From Nematostella vectensis (lineage: Eukaryota; Cnidaria; Anthozoa; Actiniaria; Edwardsiidae): DNA of 60,000 bases. A program made the translations under genes and the position numbers. Shown piece by piece: positions 24,601 to 31,145 of the stretch (the first letter of the stretch is position 1; each line of letters begins with the position of its first letter). A model generated the notes under the pieces. The model saw nothing but the letters and a program-made list of their open reading frames with translations, was not told the DNA's origin and did not search any database. Location of the stretch: positions 7,057,219-7,117,218 of the forward strand of contig NC_064046.1 in NCBI RefSeq assembly GCF_932526225.1, written 5' to 3'.

Positions 24601-27600
24601 GGTATGCGAAGTCTTGAAATGGTACATTTAACCGTAACTTCATCAAAACAATGATAAATTCTTGAAAGCTGTTCAAGCTGGTTAAATCTGATCGTCGTGA
24701 TACGTACGGGCTTACATGTTCAAACACTACCATTAGTATATCAAACGAAGACAATCCAGTGTAAAAACGAACTTTATCTGGAGATTGGAAGAAGTCTTTA
24801 TCTGGAGCTTGATATACAGAGTTCTTAAACAAATAATTGAATTCTTGAGTCTGCATTCCTCTATTTCTCCTGCCTTCAGAAACTACTTCAAAGTCCTCCG
24901 TTGAAGTGGAACGATCAATCATTTCGTGGACGACTGTTTGAATTCCCTTCTCTGTCTCGTCGCCGTCAAAATATTCATAACTTGTACTGCCACAAGCTTC
25001 GTCAGAATGAGCGTCTAGGCCTGAAACATCTTCAGTAGATGTGCTAGCAATAGCAAAATCTATGTTTTGCACAGTCAGACCAGTTTGTTCCAGCTCTTTT
25101 CTCTTCTTAGCTGCTTCGATTTGTTGACGCTCGATGCTTCTCTTCCTGCGCTCCTTGGCCCTTTCAGCCTTCAAACTCGCTTCTTCTTTTTGTTTATCTA
25201 CTGTAGGCTGCTTCGCTTGTGGCTTTCCAAGGTTTAGAGTTGGCACCCAGTCGATGTGATATCTATCCCAAGAGGCTGCAGCTTTTCCAGTCACAAAATG
25301 TAACCCACATACTCGTTCACTGTCGAGGATTCTCTTCGTCTCTATATCGCCTCGACTTATTGCTGAAATCCAGCGCCTTCTTCTCTCTCTAGTGAGTTCT
25401 TCGTGCTCTTCTCCTTGATTTGATACAATCTTGGGTATTGTATGAAAGCTAACACGACTTTTTCCGCTTTTAGAAGCACATCCAACCACTATACAATGAA
25501 CCATATTGAGTAAAAGTACTATATATCTCTGTTTGTTTACGCTTGAGGGGCACAGTAATGGCGGATAGCAACTGTTGTCAAGTGCGGTGTCACGTGGGTG
25601 AAAGTCAAGAATACAGCTCAATACTTAGGAATCTAAGATGATATTTGCAAAAATCAACAACAATGTACCATTTGACCTTTCATGCAATTATTTCAAAGAT
25701 AATTTAGCACTGTACATGGAAGTGATGTGAAATGAAAATATAGCTAACTTTTTTTTAACAAACTGCATCTTTTTGTTATGCCACACCAAGCCCTATTTTA
25801 TGTTTTAACACAAAAATACCAGGTGTACATACCCTTGAAACCATGATGCTTCAATATGGGGGTCTAGTGGGTCCATGGACCTCCTCATCGAGGGTCAGTG
25901 TTTTGTACGATCCACCCAAGACAAAGTGTCAATTCAAAGAGTATTAGCCAAAAAAAACAGTAAAGAAGGTTGATAAAACCGTTTATCCAATATTTGTAAT
26001 TTCTACCAAATAACTTTTATTACCCTTCAACTGATAGAAAATTATAAAAATCAAGAAAACCTAGTAGTAGTGCAATGTGAAAGGAAGGAATTTGGACAGT
26101 GTAGGCAAGTAAGGAGCACATTCACTGGCAAAAACGATATGCTAATGTATAGAAACGCATTGTGTGCTGATATGGTTTTAAATGTTAAAGAAAATAAAAA
26201 AGCACCCATTTTACTGTAAAAAAAACTATAATTCATTTTCAATTCTTCAATGCTCCCTATTGGATGATACCTCCATATACACCCAACAAATTTTTCCGGG
26301 TTAAACAACAATAAAAATATACATACCCACATATTCCACTCTACACCTGTGCATCAAGCACTTTTCTATGAACAGCTTCACTCACACATTACATATATAC
26401 ATACATATATAGGTATTATAATATGCCTTAAGTTGATTGCATGCTGGCTCCGCTTTTAGGCAGTGCCTAAATCTATATATTAGCAGCTTTTGTTTTTTGG
26501 TTCATGGGCTATGCTCTTCCTTGATAATGTCTGTTTTTATGGGTAACAAACAAGGAGATCTTTATGTTGAAGTTTAGGGGGGAAAAATGATCTTTTTCAA
26601 GCTTTCGGTTAATGCTAGTTTTCTGAAGTTTACCGTAAAAATCTACAAATTTTGATTTTGTCGTCAGCGAGCTGTTATTTATCCGAGTAATCAAGCGTTG
26701 TGTTGAGTTTCATTATTCAGCAATGTGGTCTTAACACTGTACACTTTGGTTACTACCCACACAATAAACTGCATAACAAAGGCTATGAATCCCCAAAAAT
26801 AAAAATCCATTTTTATAATGATATTCAAACTAGATTAACTATAATTAAACCAGTTAAGTTATGATGAAACTAGCACTTACATTAAAACCACAATAAATAA
26901 AAAAAATGGTACTTGGCAATACTGTGACTTACAGATTCAGGTAAATCATCAACTTCGCTTGAATCATCATCGTCATCATCATCATCTAGGCCAGAGTATT
27001 CACTCTCCTCGCTATCCGTATCATCTTCATCATTGTCGCCTTCCTCAGCTCTGTTTTTGTTGTCCTCTGGCAGAAACAAGTCACTAGAATTCTGCAAAAT
27101 AACATTGAAAAACAAACGTTAAATATCTTTAAATTAATGACTTTTTGCTGACAAAACAAGTTCTTCACATGTGTGAGGGAAGTTGATGAGGCAACTCGTT
27201 TTTCAATTGTGCAAACTCTTGTTCTGTTAACCACTGATATTTGGGTTAACAGTGCGACATGTGTTACCATGGCCACTAAGGAGAAGTATGTTATGTTGGC
27301 TTGTGAGAAACACATTTTCGATAACACAAACTTCAAACTATCTGATCAATTAATCTGTAGGATGGAGGTTTTGATGTCCACGCTGGTTGTCTAGTGAAGT
27401 TCTTGTCATCAGGCAGTTTCTCCCCTTACAAAACTGTCAAGGTGGCCACAGTATCGCGCCTCACAGCAAGCGCATGCCTAAGATCCTTAAATTAACTGAA
27501 ACTGCCATCACTTGTCAATGAAAGAACTTAACAGCTATCGATTATTATCATCGACACTTCGCCATGGAGAGACATTTTAGTCTTGGTTTAATGCAAAAGT

Positions 27601-28029
27601 TTTTCTTACATTATTCCTGTAACGATCTAGAGAATAACATTGTATAGAGGATGAGTAGCTACCAACTCACCCGCATTAGGCGGGTGTCACAAGATTTTGG
27701 TCCTCATCCCCAGCCTAATCTTTGTGAGAATGTTTATACATTCTCTGTATTCATCCGCATTAGCCTCGTTGTTGCTGTGTTTGTTTGTTTTTTCACATAA
27801 AGACTGTATTTCGCAAGATTTCTGTCCAAGTTGGATTGACAGCTGTGGAGTAGTTTGCCTGAGACTAACACTAAGTAGATATATTACCTTTCGTCAGTTC
27901 TACAGGAGTCTATGATAACAGTTTGGGACGAAAAATGGAATCATAACAGCACAAACAACACGCAAAATCCTTTACCTCTAACAGCTGTCTCGCCAAGCTC
28001 TTCGCGGGCTCTAACGCACGCTTTGGCAT
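1..28029 (-). CDS. BOP1: BOP1, ribosome biogenesis protein (3' part outside window)
   Basis: Exons, 5' to 3': 28029-27976, 27091-26933, 16072-15821, 15462-15352, 9113-9073, 8334-8217, 7827-7726, 7044-6940, 6705-6654, 5547-5495, 4830-4772, 3341-3239, 1159-1079, 739-670, 84-1. All have GT-AG borders and matching phases, giving about 481 codons with no stop. Landmarks in order are an acidic N-terminus, [96 protein letters not shown] and the first WD40 blades. These match the BOP1NT domain and WD40 start of BOP1 (known family: with PES1 and WDR12 it forms the nucleolar PeBoW complex needed for 28S rRNA maturation and the 60S subunit). The family is usually about 730-780 residues, so roughly 250-300 residues lie left of the window. 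The span is unusually long because the introns hold transposons and minisatellites. Confidence 0.95.
1221..1310. repeat. 18-bp tandem repeat, 5 copies
   Basis: Five exact copies of TAACCTAATTGATTTATA lie in a BOP1 intron, about 60 bp from the acceptor of exon 13. On the transcribed strand the unit is pyrimidine-poor and carries a TNAT-like motif, so an effect on branch-point use is possible but not shown. Confidence 0.9.
2481..3180. mobile_element. MITE-like element with about 20-bp inverted ends
   Basis: The left end reads AGCCCCTTGCAAACTGCGCC; the reverse complement of the right end reads AGCCCTGTGCAAACTGCGCC. The interior repeats the same GCGCAGTTTGCACA / TGCTGGC words several times (2530-2600, 2680-2715, 3070-3175). 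No coding capacity is seen. The span is 700 bp. I could not define a clear target-site duplication, so the superfamily is open. Confidence 0.65.
3239..15462 (-). CDS. BOP1: BOP1 exons 4-12: BOP1NT domain
   Basis: Nine short exons encode the BOP1 N-terminal domain, which in the known family contacts PES1. Exon 4 (15462-15352) gives [19 protein letters not shown]; exon 5 (9113-9073) [14 protein letters not shown]; exon 6 (8334-8217) ends in GFDPYE; exon 7 (7827-7726) begins PYVDFF; exon 8 (7044-6940) has [10 protein letters not shown]; exon 9 (6705-6654) PAPKMKLPG; exon 10 (5547-5495) [17 protein letters not shown]; exon 11 (4830-4772) [10 protein letters not shown]; exon 12 (3341-3239) the [14 protein letters not shown] block. 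Several exons are only 41-59 nt. The 5.9 kb gap between exons 4 and 5 is almost all minisatellite. Confidence 0.93.
3640..3675. repeat. (TA)n microsatellite
   Basis: A run of about 13 TA dinucleotides directly abuts the truncated 5' end of the Penelope-like element. A second AT-rich run lies at 4600-4690 beyond its 3' end. Confidence 0.9.
3676..4272 (+). pseudogene. Penelope-like GIY-YIG endonuclease fragment
   Basis: The frame is open from the (TA)n junction with no genuine start; the first Met is at 3739. Visible blocks are [13 protein letters not shown], the cysteine-rich linker [15 protein letters not shown], then [13 protein letters not shown] and [18 protein letters not shown] (GIY-YIG-like core), [15 protein letters not shown], and a C-terminal basic tail. 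In Penelope-like elements this linker and nuclease follow the reverse transcriptase and nick the target DNA. The stop is at 4270-4272. The ORF is intact over its 198 codons but is only a fragment of the element's protein. Confidence 0.82.
4468..4508 (+). ncRNA. Hammerhead ribozyme motif (type I, short stem III)
   Basis: The catalytic core is complete: CTGATGA (4472-4478), stem II GTGG / CCAC closed by a GCAA tetraloop (4479-4490), GAAA (4491-4494), a short stem III formed by A-C-A and T-G-T around loop GACC, then the cleavage triplet GTA ending at 4504. Stem I begins with TCCC (4468-4471) pairing GGGA (4505-4508); longer stem I pairing is imperfect. Hammerheads of this minimal kind are known in Penelope-like elements, and the motif lies 200 nt past the endonuclease stop, where one is expected. 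Confidence 0.8.
4600..4770. repeat. AT-rich microsatellite and dispersed repeat fragment
   Basis: This stretch consists of TATATA runs followed by GAAGAAGTCTTATTAAAGAC and TTTGGCAGA. A close match to the second part (GAAGAAGTCTTGTTAAAAAG ... TTTGGCAGA) occurs at 8815-8855. The pair is probably a dispersed retroelement tail. No coding signal other than the adjacent BOP1 exon at 4772-4830. Confidence 0.5.
5556..6590. repeat. G-rich 20-bp minisatellite, about 50 copies
   Basis: The unit is GGGGTAAGGGGTGTTACCAT with small variants (GGGTTAAGG, GGTATTGCCAT). The array starts within about 10 bp of the acceptor of the BOP1 exon at 5495-5547. The plus strand has four G-runs of four in each two units, so it could form G-quadruplexes; the BOP1 pre-mRNA carries the C-rich strand. 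Confidence 0.95.
7095..7632. mobile_element. hAT-like non-autonomous element with 8-bp target duplication
   Basis: The left end is GCCTTCTGGAATTACGCG (7098 on); the reverse complement of the right end is GGCTTCTGGAATTACGCG. TGTTTAGT is present on both sides (7087-7094 and 7633-7640), an 8-bp duplication as made by hAT transposases. The interior has many GCGTAATT words in both orientations (7130-7190, 7480-7620) and no ORF. The outermost 2-3 bases of the two ends do not match exactly, so decay is likely. Confidence 0.7.
8935..9095. repeat. 27-bp tandem repeat containing a BOP1 splice donor
   Basis: About five copies of a 27-bp unit (plus strand TCTATACCTACCAGTAATCT followed by GGGTTA) overlap the 3' end of the BOP1 exon at 9073-9113. 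On the minus strand each unit carries exon end CCAGATTACTG followed by donor GTAGGTATAG. The authentic donor is the outermost copy; the others lie in the intron. Confidence 0.9.
9418..15300. repeat. 5.9-kb minisatellite, 26-28 bp unit, about 215 copies
   Basis: The unit is GACAAGGTGCTGACAACAGG followed by GTGCTCAT, alternating with a shorter form ending GTGCTGT, and with C/A changes in GTGCTG/GTACTG and GACAAC/GACGAC. It fills the BOP1 intron between exons 15462-15352 and 9113-9073. No insertion interrupts it. Short open frames in it (for example 9647-9913) are by-products of the repeat. Confidence 0.97.
9577..12987. repeat. 1,725-bp higher-order duplication within the minisatellite
   Basis: The pattern of unit variants from about 9577 to 11262 recurs base for base at about 11302 to 12987. 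Three separate landmark blocks (9647, 10076, 10573) recur at exactly +1,725 (11372, 11801, 12298). Identity of the copies suggests a very recent duplication, or an assembly duplication. Confidence 0.9.
15577..15744. mobile_element. 168-bp foldback (MITE-like) element
   Basis: Two inverted segments pair: CCATTCCAGCTATAAG (15583 on) with CTTATAGCTGGAATGG (15723-15738), and GAAACCTACCTCAACTACC (15619 on) with GGTAGTTGAGGTAGGTTTC (15692-15710). The outermost bases also pair (AATAG / CTATT). There is no coding capacity. It sits in a BOP1 intron. Confidence 0.75.
16215..17108. repeat. 21-22 bp minisatellite, about 41 copies
   Basis: The unit is ATGATACATAAATATGCATGCT with variants GCAGGCT and TTATACAT. 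It starts about 140 bp from the acceptor of the BOP1 exon at 15821-16072, inside intron 2. Confidence 0.95.
17474..19486 (+). CDS. Possible 43-residue two-exon small protein gene
   Basis: Candidate exons are 17474-17525 and 19407-19486. Exon 1 opens with AAAATGA and encodes [17 protein letters not shown], then a donor G|GTAAGT. Exon 2 follows a strong acceptor (CTCCAATTTTTTTCAG) in matching phase and encodes [19 protein letters not shown] plus VFINTAK and TAA. AATAAA follows about 60 bp later. The predicted protein is basic and shows no membrane segment. I do not recognise it. It is antisense to BOP1 intron 2 and ends about 100 bp left of the transposon at 19.59 kb; its own intron holds the 135-bp satellite. 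Splice-site and phase agreement could still be chance for so short a frame. Confidence 0.4.
17690..18775. repeat. About 135-bp degenerate satellite, 7-8 copies
   Basis: Each unit carries GTCAAATAAATGGCTTCCC, then TTCGCTAGCAGTT, then CGAAAATCTTCGAAGAATAT, CAAGCGATCGGCATTC and TTCTCCCGTGTTTA. Unit starts are near 17794, 17931, 18070, 18202, 18330, 18470, 18606 and 18736. Copies differ by scattered substitutions and small indels, so it is older than the minisatellites nearby. Confidence 0.88.
18815..19005. repeat. Cluster of TTCGCGAA palindromes
   Basis: About eight units of 25-30 bp built around GTTCGCGAAC and GTTCGCAAATTTCGCGAAC lie head to tail. Each half is self-complementary, so the whole block can fold in several registers. 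CpG is dense here, unlike its AT-rich surroundings. No ORF of interest; the frames reading across it on both strands reflect the palindromes. Confidence 0.8.
19917..22642 (+). pseudogene. SWIM + YqaJ nuclease + 2 PHD + Ulp1-like protease, two frame breaks
   Basis: Three overlapping frames join into one protein: 19917 to about 20705, about 20705 to 21300, and about 21300 to 22642. Frame 1 has a SWIM-like zinc motif ([14 protein letters not shown]). Frame 2 has the YqaJ PD-(D/E)XK nuclease: [27 protein letters not shown] and GEVKCP. Frame 3 has the YqaJ end ([12 protein letters not shown]), PHD finger 1 (CFCRGQ...WYCPHCC, about residues 90-135), PHD finger 2 (CICNEK...WLCNIC), an acidic linker, and a C48/Ulp1 fold with all catalytic residues: His in SDHWV, Asp in LYDSLYHD, Gln and Cys in [11 protein letters not shown]. 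Each frame change is +1; the first is at a run of six A. They could be decay, sequencing errors or unrecognised introns. Predicted role: transposon-encoded nuclease with deSUMOylase activity. Confidence 0.8.
22643..23887. other. Transposon interior between the convergent genes
   Basis: This 1.2 kb is AT-rich and shows no coding signal on either strand. It contains AATAAA-like signals for both directions and a short match (AAACCACTCT, 23539-23548) that is the inverse of AGAGTGGTTT at 19588. It is the shared 3' region of the two transposon genes. Confidence 0.5.
23888..25504 (-). pseudogene. THAP-domain DDE transposase with a nonsense codon
   Basis: The best start is the ATG at 25504 ([17 protein letters not shown]): it begins the THAP zinc finger and leaves the inverted repeat at 25544-25565 as upstream sequence. 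THAP residues are C4, C9, RRRWISA, CGLHF and WVPTLNLG. A charged linker follows ([20 protein letters not shown]), then a helix-turn-helix, then the DDE domain: first Asp in [13 protein letters not shown], second Asp in IMADRGF, Glu in [15 protein letters not shown]. An in-frame TAA at 24028-24026 stops the frame right after KYTI; reading past it continues the family pattern (EGTLP ... [15 protein letters not shown]) to TAG at 23888. The copy thus lacks about 46 C-terminal residues but retains all three catalytic acids. Confidence 0.88.
25970..26932. other. BOP1 intron 2, right flank of transposon
   Basis: AT-rich sequence with no coding signal. At 26341-26420 there is a short resemblance to the Penelope-like tail at 4563-4610, followed by a TATA/TACATA microsatellite; it may be the remnant of a second copy. 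Nothing else recognised. Confidence 0.4.
26933..28029 (-). CDS. BOP1: BOP1 exons 1-2: start codon and acidic N-terminus
   Basis: Exon 1 (28029-27976) begins [18 protein letters not shown]. An in-frame TAA lies six codons upstream of this ATG, which supports the start. Exon 2 (27091-26933) encodes 53 residues rich in Asp and Glu ([14 protein letters not shown]). Exon 3 (16072-15821) continues the acidic tract with 84 residues and ends TSDEE, which joins DARNTVGN of exon 4. An acidic, poorly conserved N-terminal region is normal for BOP1. Intron 2 between exons 2 and 3 is about 10.9 kb and hosts the transposon at 19.6-26 kb. Confidence 0.93.
27092..27975. other. BOP1 intron 1
   Basis: 884 bp with canonical donor GTAAAG and acceptor TTGCAG on the minus strand. 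I see no repeat array, RNA gene or supported coding exon in it. Confidence 0.6.
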
Positions 28030-28425
28030 CTTATAATTCAATATTTAAACCTAAGAAAGGCTAGTAACAGATCAGGATAGTAAGGGCTGCTTTTGCATGA
28101 AAAATGATACCACGAGAATAGAAAGATCACAAAATCAATAGATATTGCCCTAAACTTTGGCCGCCATGTGGGTACACTAGGCCCAGACTCCGCTCTTCCC
28201 TTGGTAGGTACTTCATATATGGTCTATTATATTGTACCGACAGCCCTCGATCTGCGGGTAGTTACTTCACATATGATACGCGAAGTGTATCGAAACTCTT
28301 TTTATTCATTGGCACCTGAATGTCCGACGTACACTGAGACTACTTCACCTGAAATTGTCTAGTTTCTAAGACAGTTGATCGTTGTCGCCCTACAAAAGCG
28401 CACACTTCACACGTCTCGTATCTTC
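28030..28425 (-). promoter_or_regulatory. Upstream region of BOP1
   Basis: About 400 bp between the BOP1 ATG and the first minisatellite array must hold the BOP1 5' UTR and core promoter, unless an upstream non-coding exon exists. A GGCCGCCATGTGG word at 28161-28173 resembles a YY1-type CCAT site, common near start sites of ribosome-biogenesis genes. No TATA box is obvious at a set distance. The exact transcription start cannot be read from the sequence. Confidence 0.35.
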
Positions 28426-28426
28426 T

Positions 28427-29047
28427 CTACTCTCGTAACTTCTCTACTCTCGTAACTTCAGTACTCTCGTAACTTCTCTACTCTCGTAACTTCAGTACCC
28501 TCGTATCTTCTCTACTCTCGTATCTTCTCTACTCTCGTAACTTCAGTACTCTCGTAACTTCAGTACTCTCGTAACTTCTGTGCCCTCGTAACTTCTGTAC
28601 CCTCGTAACTTCTGTACTCTCGTATCTTCTCTACTCTCGTAACTTCTCTACTCTCGTAACTTCTCTACTCTCGTATCTTCTCTACTCTCGTAACTTCTCT
28701 ACTCTCGTAACTTCTCTACTCTCGTAACTTCTCTACTCTCGTATCTTCTCTACTCTCGTAATTTCTGTACTCTCGTATCTTCTCTACTCTCGTAACTTCT
28801 CTACTCTCGTATCTTCTCTACTCTCGTAACTTCTGTACTCTCGTATCTTCTCTACTCTCGTAACTTCTCTACTCTCGTATCTTCTCTACTCTCGTAACTT
28901 CTCTACTCTCGTATCTTCTCTACTCTCGTAACTTCTCTACTCTCGTATCTTCTCTACTCTCGTAACTTCTGTACCCTCGCAACTTCTGTACCCTCGCAAC
29001 TTCTGTACCCTCGCAACTTCTGTACCCTCGCAACTTCTGTACTCTAG
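28427..29047. repeat. 17-bp minisatellite, left arm, first part
   Basis: The unit is CTACTCTCGTAACTTCT with variants (CTCGTATCTTCT, GTACCCTCG). About 36 copies. It continues after an inserted element at 29940-31145, and the same unit in reverse orientation fills 33475-35165. Confidence 0.95.
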
Positions 29048-29050
29048 TAA

Positions 29051-29936
29051 GGGAGTGTTCATAATTTTTGGCCGAGGGGGGGGTCGGTTTCCACATAGGA
29101 GGGGGGGGGGGCTAAAAAAGTTTTGGGTACGTCGATGGGGGGGGGGGTCATAAAAAAGTTTCATCCCTTAAAAGTAGGAAACATTTTTTTTTTATTATTA
29201 TTGAAATGAGTAATTTAAAATGCAAGAAAAGCTGTTTCCTAGCGTTGCCAATAACATATTCAGGCTATATTTACTGCTGTTGAGCCGTGAACGCTTTCCC
29301 ACAAATGACAAATTCAACAATATTTATTACTCGGTAGCAGCTCATTTAAGCTTGATCTATAGGATCAATAAAAAAAAACTAAAATATATGCATTTATAAA
29401 ATATACTAGGAATCTAGAACGGCAGGATATTAGATAATTTCAATGTGTAAAAAGTCTGACTCGGATACCTTTGCTTTGGGCACCCCGCGAGTACCAGATC
29501 TGTGAGATCTATCAGACCAAGGGCATAGGACGATTTTATCCTTTATAAGGACAGTCCCATGCAGTAAAATATAAAATTGTCCTGCGTGATATGGACTAGC
29601 GATATGGCATGCAAAGATAGACATAGGTATAGATACATATTATTTACTGTTTCAAAACGCCACAAGGCCACATTTGACTTATTACAATAAGAAATATTAT
29701 TTCTAGGTTGTTTTTTAATGCTTGATTTGTTTATACTGTATGTATCTATATTTCGTGTTATAAATGTAGTTTTTGGGATTTTTAAAGAGAAGAAGGGGGG
29801 TCAATAAAGTTTTTGGGTTTCTCCTGGGGGGGTCAACAAAGTTTGATGTTGACAAAGGGGGGTTGTACAGAAAACTCAAGTGGAGTGGCTCTGAATACCG
29901 ACCCCCCCCCCTCGGCCATAAATAATGAACACTCCC
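29051..29936. mobile_element. PIF/Harbinger-like MITE inserted in the minisatellite
   Basis: Terminal inverted repeats of about 40 bp begin GGGAGTGTTCATAATTTTTG (left) and GGGAGTGTTCATTATTTATG (reverse complement of right), followed on both sides by GCCGAGGGGGGG. The flanks are TAA at 29048-29050 and TAA at 29937-29939. Removing the element and one TAA restores a regular 17-bp unit, so the 3-bp target duplication is clear. The 886-bp interior has long G runs and no transposase. A 3-bp TWA target and GGG ends suit PIF/Harbinger. Confidence 0.82.
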
Positions 29937-29939
29937 TAA

Positions 29940-31145
29940 CTTCAGTACCCTCGTAACTTCTGTACTCTCGTAACTTCACTACCCTCGTAACTTCTGTACC
30001 CTCGTAACTTCTGTACTCTCGTAACTTCAGTACTCTTGGAACTTCTGTACCCTCGTAACTTCAGTACTCTCGTAACTTCTGTGCCCTCGTAACTTCAGTA
30101 CTCTCGTAACTTCTGTGCCCTCGTAACTTCAGTACTCTCGTAACTTCAGTACTCTCGTAACTTCTGTGCCCTCGTAACTTCAGTACTCTCGTAACTTCAG
30201 TACTCTCGTAACTTCTCTACTCTCGTAACTTCTGTACCCTCGTAACTTCTGCACTATCATAACTTCTGTACCCTCGTAACTTCTATACCCTCGTAACTTC
30301 AGTACCCTCGTAACTTCATTACCCTCGTAACTTCTGTACCCTCGTAACTTCTGTGCCCTCGTAATTTCTGTGCCCTCGTAACTTCAGTACTCTCGTAACT
30401 TCTGTGCCCTCGTAACTTCAGTACTCTCGTAACTTCAGTACTCTCGTAACTTCTCTACTCTCGTAACTTCTGTGCCCTCGTAACTTCTGTGCCCTCGTAA
30501 CTTCAGTACTCTCGTAACTTCTGTGCCCTCGTAACTTCAGTACTCTCGTAACTTCAGTACTCTCGTAACTTCTGTACTCTCGTAACTTCTGTGCCCTCGT
30601 AACTTCAGTACTCTCGTAACTTCAGTACTCTCGTAACTTCAGTACTCTCGTAACTTCTCTACTCTCGTAACTTCTGTGCCCTCGTAACTTCTGTGCCCTC
30701 GTAACTTCAGTACTCTCGTAACTTCTGTGCCCTCGTAACTTCAGTACTCTCGTAACTTCAGTACTCTCGTAACTTCTCTACTCTCGTAACTTCTGTGCCC
30801 TCGTAACTTCTGTGCCCTCGTAACTTCAGTACTCTCGTAACTTCTGTGCCCTCGTAACTTCAGTACTCTCGTAACTTCAGTACTCTCGTAACTTCTGTAC
30901 TCTCGTAACTTCTGTGCCCTCGTAACTTCAGTACTCTCGTAACTTCAGTACTCTCGTAACTTCAGTACTCTCGTAACTTCTCTACTCTAGTAACTTCTGT
31001 GCCCTCGTAACTTCTGTGCCCTCGTAACTTCAGTACTCTCGTAACTTCTGTGCCCTCGTAACTTCAGTACTCTCGTAACTTCAGTACTCTCGTAACTTCA
31101 GTACTCTCGTAACTTCTGTACTCTCGTAACTTCTGCACCCTAGTA
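29940..31145. repeat. 17-bp minisatellite, left arm, second part
   Basis: About 70 copies of GTAACTTCAGTACTCTC and variants GTAACTTCTGTGCCCTC. From about 30370 on, variant order repeats with higher-order periods that are multiples of 17 (for example 7 and 12 units). Confidence 0.95.

Larger units (their letters stand above)
19590..25970. mobile_element. IS4EU/ISL2EU-type DNA transposon, about 6 kb, two convergent genes
   Basis: An inverted pair of 22 bp, perfect, lies just outside the two gene starts: TCCGCCATTACTGTGCCCCT (19810-19831, plus CA) and its complement at 25544-25565. Farther out, GTACAAAACACTG recurs inverted (19631-19643 and near 25890-25903), and ACTTTCAC...CGTGAC lies on both sides. 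The ends therefore look like long, diverged terminal inverted repeats; the outer limits are approximate. Genes inside are a SWIM/YqaJ/PHD/Ulp1 gene on the plus strand and a THAP-DDE transposase on the minus strand, converging near 22.6-23.9 kb. A transposase plus a YqaJ-nuclease protein is the known layout of IS4EU/ISL2EU elements. The element lies in BOP1 intron 2. Confidence 0.8.

Noticed and set aside
25505-25621. Longer N-terminus of the THAP transposase from the Met at 25621
   Set aside because: It would run through the 22-bp inverted repeat; the THAP finger starts at the Met at 25504.
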